NCBI GenBank assembly: GCA_032164295.1
Contig: JAJHTX010000003.1
Coordinates: forward strand, 1,488,001 to 1,552,000
Origin: Inonotus obliquus
Lineage: Eukaryota; Basidiomycota; Agaricomycetes; Hymenochaetales; Hymenochaetaceae
Reading direction: 5' to 3'
DNA length: 64,000 bases
The position numbers and the translations under genes were made by a program. The notes under the pieces are model-generated. The model worked only from the letters and a program-made list of their open reading frames with translations. It searched no databases and was not told where the DNA came from. Positions within the stretch are counted from its first letter, which is position 1, and every line of letters starts with the position of its first letter. Below, one piece after another: positions 14,113-28,521 of this stretch.

Positions 14113-14868
14113 GTTACGGTGTTTGGAACCCCCCTATCTAAGAGGGTATAGTTCACATTCCGCAGCGTACCACTCTGCAAGTATTTCATGCCTTCTGTTG
14201 ACCGCCTGTAATTCTAGTTTCATTATGTATTTGTCACTTATGATTTCAGAGCTGAAATTTTAGTCAGTTGTGATGAGTTTCATGGAGAGGAAGCCCGCAC
14301 TTTCCTCATACAGAGCTGCAGCGGTCCAGCAGAGGCATCCAACTCAACGATGCGATAGATGAAGAGGACTCATCGTCAGAATTATGTCAGGCGGTAGACC
14401 TGGGGGAGTGGTATGTAGGTCGCCTTCTATTTTTTGTATGCTAGTCTACATCGATCTGCGTTGAAGTAATCTAGACTGTCCTCGATATTATGAGTAATGC
14501 CGATATGCACGATTTGGAGATGTGACGTTGACCAACTTTGATACTTGCAGGGAAACCGATTATATGATTGGGAAGCGACTCCAGACAATATCTTATTCGT
14601 TGGCAAATCAAATGCCTTTAGGTCTAAGGGATTTAAGGACTACAAAGGCCAATTCCTTCTTTCTCCGAGTTAGGTCTCAATGGTACCATATTGTGAGAAC
14701 ACGAATTTAATGCGAAACATATAGCGTGTTCCAACATCTGCTGTCACTGGTGAAAGCGTTGCCGATATGATCATGCTTCTCGTCAAGCGTACACTCAGTT
14801 GTAACAGATATCTTGACTACACGACGTTTCTGTCTCAAACTTCTCAACGTTCAACTCCTTCAGATGGT
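14113..14868. other. Intergenic, no gene supported
   Basis: Short open frames such as 14522-14710 carry no recognisable motif. The stretch separates the duplication arm from a decayed kinase. Confidence 0.4.
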
Positions 14869-16035
14869 CCAACGGTCGAGCGCCTGCATCATAAGAGCCG
14901 CTGCAATGCGACGCACAAGTTCCTTCTCATCAGATTCGAGAGGTTCCTCTTAGGATAAAACTTCCGGTGCTAGATACGTTCCGCTCACGCCCGTGACTTT
15001 CGAGCTGTCTTCGGGCTCGAAGGTCCATAACGAATCAATGTCAATTACGCGGCCTGTATGAGCCGATTGGTCCCAGAGGATGTTGGTAGGCTTGATATTA
15101 GAGTGAGCGATGCGAAGCTCATGCAAATACGAGAATATCTGGAGAATGTCCGTGGCGCAAGAAAATGACAGTATGGCCATACATCTCAGTGCTATTCGTC
15201 GGAAGAATAAGGTGGTCGAGGAGGAATTCGCAGCCGGAGTCACGAATGCGATCGAAAGCCTCGAGTTCGCGATTTGAATGAACCCTACTATCTTGACTGG
15301 GTATATATTCGTCTTCACAGATGCCACAATTTTCGCTGAACAAAGATGTCAGATTTGACATAAAAATGAAAGGAATCCGCACCCTCGTGACTTTGATATG
15401 AGTTCCAACTGGACAAATAACAGTTGCTGCCGGCTGTAGCGCCGAGCTCGGAGAGTTTTCAGGATATTCGGAAAAGGGATCAAGGTTGCATTCCTTTGAC
15501 TTCCGTTTCCCGCTCGTAACGTTGGTCGGTCTTCCTCATTCTTGACCATAGAAGTGATGTCCACCATCAGGTCGAATTATAATGGACATATGCCTGAAGC
15601 CATCTATCCCAATAGTTGAATAAACAACGCGCAAGCTCATACGTCTCTTTCTCGCGAATAGTATCACACTTCTTCTCGAAAATCCCAACCTGAAAAGAAT
15701 AAACTAATGCAAGAAGATACCACGATGGCATTGCGCACCTTATCCTTCTCGTCCGCGTGGAACAAGATTAGATCAATTTGGAATGATTTATGGACATATA
15801 AACCAAGTGGCATGATGCGGTCCTTGAATTCATCGTACAGAATAGTTCGCTATTGGCAGCTAACCACTCCACCGTGCATAATCATTCTAACCCTGTCCTG
15901 TGTCTCACCATTAGGACCAACATCATGGATTACGAAAGGAACAGAGTCCTCTGCGCGATAAAGTACGGGAACGTCGCTATGTGGGGAATACTTGTAGAAG
16001 TCGGGCTTGTTCGATGGTTTGACAAACATGCGCAC
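14869..16035 (-). pseudogene. Degenerate protein kinase-like gene with long N-terminal region
   Basis: Coding-like blocks follow one another on the minus strand. They are FVKPSNKPDFYKYSPHSDV and a HDVGPNGETQDRVRMIMHGG block (16030-15855), then FKDRIMPLGLYVHKSFQIDL (near 15800), then KETYELARCLFNYWDRWLQA (near 15630). A kinase C-lobe follows: YLHELRIAHSNIKPTNILWD near 15080 and GRVIDIDSLWTFEPEDS near 15030. The catalytic HRD is HSN, with the catalytic Asp replaced, and the DFG position reads DID. An in-frame TAA interrupts the frame at about 14953, after GTYLAPEVLS, although coding-like residues (EEPLESDEKELVRR..) continue. It is probably a pseudokinase or pseudogene of the fungal kinase group. 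The N-terminal HGG block is faintly BRCT-like, but that is a guess. Confidence 0.5.
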
Positions 16036-17271
16036 ACCGGAAGTGACATCACTGCGAGTAGTTAATATGCGCCAGCCAAGGTATACGACAGAGAAACGTA
16101 CTAAAGTAGCTCAAGGTCATTCCTCTGGTCCCAGAGAAAAGGGGGGAACATCAGCGTGGATGAAAAGAATGCACAAAGCATCCCGAATGATTTATTCTCA
16201 AGATCCGTAAGTCTACTCCATTGGTTCGGGGTGTCATTGAGAATATTTTTACTTCAACCGCCGACTGGTCATTGTCCGAGGTAGCTTTAAAGAAATTGTC
16301 CATGCCCATTCCTCGAAGGATGCCTAGTAGTGTCTGGAATCGACCTGCCATGGCCTTCAAATCAAAATTGTCAGCACTAGCACTGAGTCTATGCCAATCT
16401 TGAACGTACCACCAGCCGAGGTTTATGCAGGTCGTTATAGAAGTTTTGATAGATTCACGGCAATCTTGAGGCTTCGTGTATCGGTCTATCTTATTATTGG
16501 TATGTTCAACAACATCAAATGTACGGTTCTTTGCATCCTCCACGTAAACGAGAGATTTCTTGAACAGTTCGGAGCGCCTGCTCTGCGGACGGGCGGCTTT
16601 GAGAAAATGGGAACTAGAAACGTAAAGTGAACTGACCTTCGGCAGAATTTCCCACCCAGGGGGAGAGAACTCAATCTTTCGTGCGTTCTCGCTGGGCAGT
16701 ACTGTGTCGCAATAATACTCTAGAATTTGTCCACGGGAATTCTGTGTGCAGTACAGTCAGCCATCAGAGTCACAGAAGGCATCCACTTGAAGGAGTCGAT
16801 TTCACATTGGTTTTATACGGTCCAGGCTGCCTTCAAGGCCCAGCAACGAATGATATATCTCATATAGTAAGTTTCTTCATCTGTAGTCTGAAGTAGTGAG
16901 ACACAAGCGTTCCCACGCGCCTACCGCGTCGTGCCGAGATCGACGCGACTGACTTACACTGGTGACTCGGTGGTGAGTCGTTCGTCCGACCCTATGGTGT
17001 TCTTTGCGGTCTATGGGGAGAAGGAGAAGGATGAGAGAGGAAATGCAGCCATCAAGGCTACTGGCGAGGTAATGGATCAGATCAGACGACTGAGATGTGC
17101 AAAGCTGAGGCGAGTGATGAGACGGTCGAGCGAACAGGCAAGACAAGACATCAGGCAACGACAAGCCGAAAAAAGAAAGAGGCAAGGTTTTATGCAGCAA
17201 AAGTGAGCTGGTAATCGGAGGCTTCCATACGGAGACAGGCAGGAAGATAGCGCGGAAATTCAATCCCGGTC
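16036..17271. other. Possible upstream exons of the kinase remnant; otherwise no gene
   Basis: Minus-strand coding-like pieces at 16151-16543 (for example MAGRFQTLLGILRGMGMDNF) might be further exons of the gene at 14869-16035, but I could not link them with splice sites. A plus-strand Arg/Glu/Lys-rich open frame at 16931-17206 has no recognisable family and a biased composition. Confidence 0.3.
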
Positions 17272-18050
17272 TTGACAAAAACAGTGCACTCAGAAAGCAA
17301 CATGGAAATCGCAAGCTCGGAGGACAGCCACGCCGATTTGGATGAGCTCAAAAAACAAGGGGCTTTTCAACAGAGGCGGCCTGAATTTATTGAAGGCTTC
17401 GAGATAACAGACTACGTGAATCGTTCACGGTTTATCGCGCTGGATAGTGTTCGAGTTGCTAGTACCGCTATGAAAGGTGACCAAGTTGGAGCAATCTAAA
17501 CAAGCCGTTCGTGACATACTGACTGCTCGGTGTGTTGGTTCTCCATTCTGCTTAAATCTTGCTAACCCTGTCCGTCAGCGCACCACATTCTGTTCACCAG
17601 CGAAGAGCGTATCATCCACCGGGACATCAGTATCGATAACTTGATGGTCCGATATCTTGATATTGAGAATTTGCACGGTGTTCTCAACGATTGGGATCTG
17701 AATGGAATGCGTACACTGGCACCCGATCGTTCATGGCGTTACATCTTTTCGTAGAAGAGGGATCCGACATTCCTGATGATCTGGAAAGATTCGACTGGGA
17801 GTCATTTTTCTACGTTATAATCTGGACCGTATGCCGTTATTCCAAAGGCCAACCGCAATCGGTAAATCAGAAAGGCTTGTTGGATTGGTATACAGACGGG
17901 GATGAAATGCTCGTGATTTTCAAACTATCGACTTTGTTCACAGACTGGAGCGCATCGGCTACAATGTTCTATATGCCGGTAGCTGCGCAGTGAGTGTTCC
18001 CCCTTCAAAATATGTTTCCCGCAGGCCGAGAGGATAGTACTTGAGACGCT
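17272..18050 (+). pseudogene. FunK1-type fungal protein kinase, frameshifted
   Basis: Contains the kinase catalytic loop IIHRDISIDNLMVR (about 17605-17645) followed by HGVLNDWDL, the DWD variant of the DFG motif typical of FunK1 kinases. It continues one frame over with GTRSFMALHLF and a stretch with DDLERFDWESFFYVIIWTV, also typical of the family. The change of frame between NDWDL and GTRSF, within about 25 bases, has no plausible intron and indicates a frameshift. An N-terminal piece (EFIEGFEITDYVNRSRF) is present, but the glycine-rich loop region is not seen. Catalytic residues are kept, so the break may be recent. A short intron may end the reading region near 18035. Confidence 0.62.
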
Positions 18051-18648
18051 TCAAGTAGTATGCTAAGGTATTAGCACCGGCCGAGGATCCTATTCACAGC
18101 AAGGAGTTCGATTACATCACAATGGGTGGCCACTTTACTTGGGAGGGGCATCATAAACAACTAGACTAGGTTAGAAGCTCGCATCAGTTGCGCTTTACAA
18201 TCCTCATTCTTCCCAATGGCTAATCTTACTCCGTGTATACGATGACGTATGTCTGATATGTTCTAAGTATACCCTATTATAATACGAGAGGGTGCAAATA
18301 AAGTAAGCAGGCTATAACTCGCTTTTTTGGTAAGAAACCGGATAATCTATGGTATGGAGATGTTCTGTAATCTCTAAGCATGGCTCACCATAGTTATCGA
18401 ACTGATAAGTTGCCCTCAGAGTGGGCAACGAGATTCGCCTCGTCGACGAAGATGGCAGCTGTACGTAGCGAATCTGGTCGGCGCCGGTATCGCGATCACT
18501 CCTCCGTGTCTCCAGGCGGCAAATCAGCACCGTCACCTTGCTTGGTCTCGTGCACTGCCAGCATCGGGAGCATAGCACGCACCCGCGACGAGGGGCCATG
18601 TACGTTGAAGTTGCGACAAGAACTAGTCCGTACCTGTGTGGCGATTCA
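18051..18648. other. Intergenic between kinase remnant and AIM9-like gene
   Basis: About 600 bases. Overlapping open frames at 18312-18703 follow the GC-rich tail of the neighbouring gene but show no family motif. The part next to 18649 is probably 3' untranslated sequence of the AIM9-like gene. Confidence 0.4.
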
Positions 18649-20602
18649 CTACATGTATTCCTCTTCGTCCATGTCGTCCAAGGGCCAGTGCGCCGCAATT
18701 TGAGCCCGTTCCTCCTCCGACTCGGCGGCCGCCAATCCATTCTCCTTCAGCTTCTTGCTGAGTGCCATGGCCTCTTCGTAGTGCTCGGCGGGCATCCAGC
18801 CCTCCGGCCCGAAGCCGATCACGACGCGACACGCTTCTAGAGACTCATCCGCTTCTCTCTGTTCTGCGTCCAGCTTCATCGTCTCGCGTACATCATCGGG
18901 GTCGAATACGATAGGACACGGCGGGCCTCCCCCCGTGAGCGTCTTCCAGTTCTCCGTTGCTTGTATCAGCGCAACCTTCAGCGCGAGAGTTTCACCCTCC
19001 CACGGGTCACTGGCGTGGCAGAAGAGGCGGCGGCGGAGTACGCCCATAGGGTCCGTTAACGCCGCGTAATGAAGCTCGTTGTACTCCTCCGTGTTTTTGA
19101 CGTAGTGGTAATGGACGAGGCGGCGACGGTAGAGTTCCATCTCTCCGCTTTGCTGGGTTTCGTCCAAGTCACCCAACTTCTCCGGTAGCGAAGGCCGCGT
19201 CATAGATTGCGAGCCAACATCATCGTAGTTCTGTAGCTGTTGGGGTATACCGGTAAGGAGAAATAGGGGTAGGATCGAGGTGTGTTGCCAGTCGATCAGG
19301 CCGACGACGTGCAAGTTAGAGTCGGGCGACCTGGAAACGATAATATTGCTCGGCTGGAGGTCGGGATGGCGGATGCGGAAATGACCGAGGGCCGGGTTCC
19401 TGGGGATGAGTGAGGACGCGATGAGGAGATAGCGGTCCAGGTTCTCGATGTGATCTGATGGCGGCTGCTCCTGGTACTTGTAAGCCTCCCTCCTGACGCG
19501 CTGAAACGGCAACAGCGGTCGACCGAACCGCCGCAAATAAGCTAGTTCCTTTTCGGCCCCTCTTACGAGGGCGGCTTCGGCACTTTCGTCTATAGTTATC
19601 TGTTACTTTAAGGAAGTAATAAAAAGAAGGCAGGGAGTGGCCTACATGGTCCTCGATCTAAGTCGAGCTGTGACCTCTTGCCATACCATAGACGCAGACT
19701 TGTATCTGGGCCGACGCAGAAACGCTCGTTCTCTAGTGGAATGCCCCTCCTAGTAGGCCAAGAGGTGCTCCCGGCTGCATTCTCTAAGTCTTCGGCATAG
19801 TAAAGGCTTCCGCCAGCCGGGAAAGCAATTGACATCATCTTCGACTCGAGTTCAGCAATTTGGCGTGAGATTGAAACAATTTCCCCTTCCCCTAGGCCAA
19901 ACCATATGTCGCTTAAATTAGTGCCTTGTACGAATTCCATGAAGATATACTCGGTCCCTGCCGCGTTGTTCGGCGTAGGTGAGTATCCGTACACCTCAGG
20001 TATAGGCAGCCCAAAGGAACGGAGGAAGGCCATAGTAGCCACTTCACTGGCGACAGCATAGTACTTGGGAATCGTAGCCGGGTACGGGATACGCGCCACC
20101 ATTCGGAAGCCACAGCGCATGGTAATGAGGAAGGTGCGGTTAAACCCACCCTCGGCTAGTTTTTCCATACAGATAATAGCATCAGGACTCCGATTGACGG
20201 CCTCCGCTGCAAGTCGACGTAGCTCATCGACCTTGAAGACACGTCTGCGCTCTGCGTGGCGAAGGTCATCGTTGAAGCTGGACGTATTAGATTACGGGTT
20301 AGACATATACCATAAAATAGCAAGTATGACACTCACATCCACCGCCCTGACGTATATTCAAAAAAGTCGCTAGGAGGATGCGCCATCATAGATAACTCGC
20401 GACGTGGCTGCCAACGGATTGGGGTGGCGATGGAGCTAGAGTAGGAAAATGAACGCGGCGAGGAGCGAGGACGGCGCAGAGACAGCCGGACTGAAACTGC
20501 TGGGAAGTCGAAGACGACCCTCGCGCTCCCAAGACGAGGCGTGCCAATATACGTGGAGGGGCGAAAGAAGGGACGGAAGAAGGTCCGACGTTGAGATTGC
20601 AT
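18649..20602 (-). CDS. AIM9-like / aminoglycoside phosphotransferase-fold protein, probably mitochondrial
   Basis: Kinase-like fold protein of the APH family resembling Altered Inheritance of Mitochondria 9. Exon 1 (20602 to about 20338) is Arg/Ser-rich with FSYSSSIATP, looks like a mitochondrial presequence and ends FFEYTSGRWM. Exon 2 (about 20275-19646) has MEKLAEGGFNRTF, FRMVARIPYPATIPKYYAVA, LPIPEVYGYSPTPNNAAGTE and YIFMEFVQGTNL. Exon 3 (about 19594-18649) has RIRHPDLQPSNIIVS with the HxDxxxxN catalytic motif, then LIDWQHTSILPLF with the metal-binding Asp. Joined length is about 575 residues with no break. The first ATG lies inside the end of a foreign fragment (20583-20830), so the true start could be the MMAHPPSDF methionines near 20390. 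Its substrate is unknown. Confidence 0.85.
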
Positions 20603-20830
20603 TGCGCATCAAGAATTATAGTGTCGACGAATACCTACCTTCCTTGATGCAGCATCTGATGACTTCAAGCGTCAGAATACACTTTGGGCCGAGTTATGAG
20701 CGACTAACGAAAGTACTCGGGCTTCGGGAGTCAAGGCATAAGGATTGTGCCCTCATAGAAAGAGTTCGACGTAATGTACCGTTACAATTTTCCGTCGATG
20801 AAGAGAGTTGGCGGAGGGAGAACGTTACCA
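20583..20830 (+). pseudogene. Third, partial copy of the duplicated unknown gene
   Basis: The plus strand reads EIALRIKNYSVDEYLPSLMQ, then HLMTSSVRIHFGPSYERLT and LRESRHKDCALIERVRRN. This matches the C-terminal exon of the gene copies at 4810-6686 and 12168-14112 with many substitutions. About 240 bases are present, with no start and no upstream exons. It abuts the first exon of the minus-strand AIM9-like gene and shares about 20 bases with it. It is more diverged than the two main copies, so it is older or less constrained. Confidence 0.85.
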
Positions 20831-21720
20831 ACATACTGCACGCATCTGTGACCGTAACGGTAACGCAGCCCAGGTGTGTTTTGTAACAGCATGTGACGCA
20901 CAAGTCACAATTTTCCTCTCTGCTGGGATTTGGTGGGTGATTGGGCAGGAAGTAAATTGCACTCCCAGAAAAGGTGCTTCCTGGCCTGTAACATTACTCT
21001 TTCGGAGGCCGTTTGGACCTAACTAAGTATCGTCTCCTTGCCTGAAATAGCTGTAACGCAGTCCTCTCGGGTGCACCCGTACAGTTGAACTAACTCAGTC
21101 CGTCGTTAATAACCTCAAGTTGCATCTCGAGGCAGATTTCATCGAGCTGCGCATGTCTAAGTAAACTTGAATTTGTGCACTTCTTTACACTGCAGGTTGT
21201 CGACCGCATTTTACTGTCGGAGTATTCTAGCTCAGAATGTATTTTTAGTCGAGTCGCATGGCATGCAGTCGCGAGGGAATCGGCACGACTGGTATAAGAG
21301 GAAATGTGTTTCTCCTAGTCTTCGTAAGCTTCCCTTCAGGAAGAGGTGAACAGCAATCGTAAAACGTAATGATGGCAATAGACATCGAGGAGTTGAATGA
21401 GAAACCCCCATGCGATTCGCTTTACGATGACTAGTTCCTGACCCCCTTCTTTGTCTTTCGACATTTATTATAGGTTGCAGTAGAAAGCCGGCTGCGACAG
21501 CCGAGGCGGAGACCTTAAAAAGGTGATTACAGTGTAGAGGTGAGCCTTAGCAACCTTTGAATGACAACAGTTCGGAGATGAATTGAAATCCTAGAAGTGC
21601 TCGCTTCAGCCTCAATGGAACGCACAGAGAACCTAAATCATCAATATTTTGCATTCTCTGTCTTGTTATAACATCCAGCTTGCTTCTGTCATTTAATCAC
21701 TTCAAATCTCAAGTTTCAAT
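20831..21720. other. Intergenic, no gene supported
   Basis: Between the third fragment and the 3' end of the reductase. It has mixed composition with no convincing open frame or partner sequence elsewhere in the window. Confidence 0.4.
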
Positions 21721-23052
21721 TTATTCTCCCTTCCACTGCTCCAGCGGGATGCAATTTCCCTCTGTATGGACTAAAGCAACAGGTGCATACCGTTCTCCCT
21801 GGACGTCTGCGACTTCGCTAAGTGCACGAATGGCTTTGATATCCTCTGGCGAGAGCTTGATCTCAGCTCCGCGTGCATTCTCTTCCACGCGTTCGACAGT
21901 CCGACAGCCAGGAATCGGGATATCTTCATTGAAAGGGAGAGGCAGAGGCAGAGAAGACAGTGAATGAGCCGAGTCATATAGAAATTTGAGAGCAGAAAGG
22001 ACACTCAACAGTTATCAGAGGTGGCAAGTATCCATGCAAGAGTGACCTGACTCGGCGTGGCGTTGTATTTATCTGCAATACTTTTAATCTTGTCTACCAA
22101 CGCCAGATTCTTGGGAAAGTTTTCCTCCGAGAAACGGGGCAGGTTTAGTCGAAAGTCTCCTTCTTCAAAGTCTGCGCGGGACCGGTACCTGGAAGGCAAA
22201 CAATATCAGCTCCTATTTCAAAGGGCATGAAGTATCATGTAGTAAAAGCCGAAGTTAACTACGCATGTACACTCACCGCCCGGAAACCAATCCCCTTCCA
22301 AGCGGACTATACGCGACAATTGCAACACCCAACTCTTTCGCAACATCCGCAAGCCCGTCCTTCTCGATATTCAAAGTAAACGGGCTAAACTCCATCTGTG
22401 CCGCAATGACTTTCTCACCCACACCCCTAACTGCTTTCGCACGCCTCAATGTTTCCATACTACATTCACTCAATCCAATCCAACGAATCGTTCCGTTTTC
22501 CAGTGGTCCTCGTAGAGTCTCCAAGACGACTTCGATAGGAACTTTAGGATCAACTCGGTGTTGGTAGTAAAGATCTATGTAATCGGTCCCGAGACGTTTT
22601 AGAGAGCGCTCAAGGGCGTATTTGATGTAGGATGGTGTGGAGATAGGTACCCCTCCACCGAACTTGCCCTCTGGATCTCGTGCCCCAAACTTGGTAGCGA
22701 GGAAGATTTCGGAGCGACGGCCGGTTTCTTTGAACCATTTACCAAGGGTGAGTTCACCTGATATCGATTATCTGTATGGAGAACAATTTACAAGGGAGAG
22801 GAGTCGCACATGGACCGTAGATGTCGGCACAATCCCAGAAGGTCAAACCACGATCGGCGGCATACGTAAGAGCCTTGTATGCAGCGTCTTCGTCAGTCTT
22901 GCCATAGAATGCTCCAATCCCTAGTTTCTTTTTATCAATGCGATAAACTACGGATGAATTATATACTACCTACCCATAGTGCCAAAGCCAATAGCGCTAA
23001 CTGTTGGGCCATTTCCACCCAGGCGGCGAGTAGGGTACTTTGCTGAAGCCAT
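21721..23052 (-). CDS. Aldo/keto reductase (AKR13-like)
   Basis: NADPH-dependent cytosolic oxidoreductase that reduces aldehydes or ketones; related fungal enzymes act on pyridoxal or aryl aldehydes. The start at 23052 gives MASAKYPTRRLGG and PTVSAIGFGTMG. Later exons give FWDCADIYG (catalytic Asp/Tyr region), IFLATKFGARDPEGKFGG (catalytic Lys) and TDYIDLYYQHRVDP (catalytic His). They continue with WIGLSECSMETLRRA, VAIVAYSPLGRGLVSG and the cofactor-binding IPIPGCRTVERVEENA near the end. Four short introns, about 340 residues, normal for the family. A GT..AG intron lies directly after FGTMG. The sequence looks intact. The promoter side faces a gene-poor 2-kb region. Confidence 0.92.
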
Positions 23053-25114
23053 AGTAGCTGGGACCTTTACCAGCGCAGAGGTGTTTGAGAGTGAACGGTG
23101 AACGAAGATAGAGGGTTTAAATACACCCCACCGGCGCTTACCGCCCTTGCAAGTCCGGATGCCGAGAGGTACGTCAGCAGACGACGGCAGCCTCGCTGCT
23201 GATAAAGCGAAACCCTTTTTAAGGATTGATTTGAGTAAATCACGATGATGAAAGGGATAAGATCATTTGCCGAAGCTTGGCCGAGTTCCGCGCACACGTG
23301 ACCGTATTTGGTCACATTCTCGTTTGAAGCTGAAGACTCGACGAAATGGAGATTGAAAAGGGCCTCGACATGAGATGTTTGCCCTCCTTGCGTCATTCTG
23401 AGCAGTATTTCATCCTTCACGTGCCATGGACTCATCATGAGTTCGCGGCAAGTAAACTATCGAAGCATCGTGGCCAAACGGGCGGAGTATCATGCCCTTT
23501 GTGCCCTGGTGATGATCTTGGTGTCTCGAAGGATTTAGGATCTGCTCAGGCTCCGCGTTTAGCACGACCAGGATCTGTGGCCAACTCTATCCACCGCAGA
23601 CCATCTCAAACTAGGACGAAATACTAACGCACCTGACCTTCGCCTAGATCTTACCCTCCAGCGTACCTCCGACGAGAGGGATACCGTCGCGAGCATGCTA
23701 GTGGCCAGGAATAGGAAGAAGATGCTAGAAGGACTCCTCGATGTGTAGTGCGTGAACGACGGGCTAGGTACGTTTGACAGATTCGCACAACAATCATGAC
23801 ATGATTATACAATTGCAGAGCTAACCTCGTGTGCACTGTGCAGCTCATTAGGAGGATCGGGCCAACAACACCGTTATAGACAGAGGGGAAGATGAAGGCA
23901 CCGGAGATGCCTGCCGACTGAGCAAAGGTGCTGCATGATTCCGAAATTTACCATCAGTCCAGCACCAGAACCGGGAGCAGGGACGAACCAAATGGTCAGT
24001 AGGTTTACTTTATGGCCCTTCTTTCGATCTGGAGCACAGTGGCAAAGGTATTCCCTTTTTATTCCAAATGGTAGAGCTCGGAGTATTTCTTGACGTGCTG
24101 TTTCATCTAGCTACCTCGACTCGGACGGCGGACGTGCGTTTCAGGCGGCAATAGAACTTTGACCAGGCAAACATAAGGGAGAGACAATAATGCTGGCGCG
24201 AGCGAAAACCAAGTGGAATATATATGAATCTAAGTCCGTAAGAATAAGAATGCAAGACAGAACTGATTTACTTGCCATGTCTTTCATCAGTCACTCAACA
24301 ACTACTAGACTTGATGGTCCAAGTCCAAAGAGGCTCCGGTGATATTGATTATTGCCGAACATCCAAGATTGGCAATCGGCAAATAAAGTGAAAAAACTGA
24401 TTAGTCAGCGACATGTACCAAGCAAGAGGAGTCCACCACCCGCACTCGAACCATTCAGTTGAGACGACTTGTGCTAAAGCCACTCTCGGACTAAGGCTCA
24501 GGCTGGTTCGGGTGTAATTCAGAGCAGCGTGGCCCAGTTCGATATGCACCCGACATGTGCGTCCGCATTCGACTCCTTGAGTCGCGCACGTAGAGTTCCG
24601 AAAATCTCCAGTCCCATCCGAAAGTGCAGTGCGGGCGATAATCTTGCTGAGACCAGCTACGTGTCTCTCGTCTGGTAGGCAAAATGTCCAGGCCATCTCA
24701 AAAATTTACGCGTAGTTGATTATCGACGTTCAATCCATTCACAGTAAGGAAGCTTTACGGGGTGCGAATAACCTAATCGACTCTGGATAGGGTTCCAGGT
24801 ATGTTGGTAACGACACTTCTATCATTGACGGGCTGGTTTCTAATTCCAAATAGTCCTAAACGACTCCATCCGTTTTTGGTGGTTCATGCAGTGATTCAGG
24901 CAGTCGCGTCAATCACTGAGTGTTCCAATCTCGATATCCAAAAGAAGTCGTGGGTCTTGCGGCCGCGCTATGCACTCGAGACACCTCCGCATGATCCCAT
25001 ACAGACGGGCAACTGAACATTTATATAATGTCGCGTACCCGTCTCCCTTTCTATAGCAGTCTTTCCACCCCCTCTTTATTTCCTTCACATCTCTGCACGT
25101 GCCGAGCTATAACA
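23053..25114. other. Gene-poor interval with possible transporter remnant
   Basis: No intact gene seen. On the minus strand near 24010-23850 two neighbouring frames read FVPAPGSGAGLMVNFGI and TFAQSAGISGAFIFPSVYNG, which look like membrane-transporter helices, possibly of an MFS permease. They are in different frames and the surroundings do not continue them. A short frame (24801-25016) just before monooxygenase B has no motif. TTTATATAA at about 25021-25029 is a TATA candidate for monooxygenase B. Confidence 0.35.
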
Positions 25115-27679
<2,565 letters not shown>

Positions 27680-28521
27680 TCTTTCGTCCGCTCTACACCC
27701 TCGCTTCTTATCATCTCATCTACCAAAAGCTGATAAAATTAATGTACACTCGCTGTTCTTTTGCTGTTCATGGGATCTGTGATTTTTATAGAAATGTTGT
27801 AATACCCATATATACATACTCAAGATCTGCCTGAAAGGCTTACAAGATTGGAACGATACTCATTGTGATAACAAACTCATTCCGTCTAGGTCTGTCCTAT
27901 CTATGTTGTGATTTCTTTCCTCAAGTGTTTCGGCACTAATTTAACTCATCACACCTCTTTCGCTACACGTCCTTTTCTACCCATTGTGCCTTTTCTATGC
28001 ATAAATTCAAATGTAATTTCTGAGAGAGAGAAACGCAGAGCACCCAGCCGAAGTTTTTCAGGCTTGATGAGGAAAGGTGCACAGCCACAGAAAACTGGTA
28101 CTGATCGGCAGGGAAGCGTGGGATTATTTCGTTCAGATGGTTTCTCAACAACTATCATATCCGTTTCCTAACACGATGAGCTGGCACTTTCGGCTTCATT
28201 TCGCGAATATGCATGGGAGTCCTCCACGACCATTTCAAGCGCTTCTGAAACTACCTGGTGAAATCGATCTCATGACCTATGTTCAGCCCAGTGGTCCCAC
28301 CGTTCATTGTGAGGACTTGTGGGAAGTATGAACGGGAACAAATACCTAATGGGTACGCGACTCGAATGTGGTTCTGTGGGATCCTTGCTTCCTGAGCCTG
28401 TATCACGAGGCTCTCGTGTGGTGTCAATAACTAACATCCACAAGGTGCTCGCATATAAATATCGACGTCTTTGAGTGAAATAATATATAACGTCGGTCCG
28501 CCTGCGTCACCGGACCTGTGC
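27680..28521. other. Intergenic; promoter of the GH53 gene
   Basis: No gene is supported. Open frames on both strands at 27908-28331 overlap each other and have no motif. CATATAAATA at 28452-28461, about 60-70 bases before the GH53 start codon, is a good TATA box candidate. Confidence 0.45.

Noticed and set aside
16877..17314. A 145-codon frame on the minus strand
   Set aside because: It overlaps a plus-strand biased frame in antisense, has no motif, and neither is supported by splice sites or copies.
20300..20886. Continuous plus-strand frame joining the AIM9-like exon region to the third fragment
   Set aside because: Its first half is antisense to exon 1 of the AIM9-like gene; only the 20583-20830 part matches a real protein.
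23850..24150. MFS transporter gene
   Set aside because: Only two short helix-like pieces in different frames; too little to call even a pseudogene with confidence.
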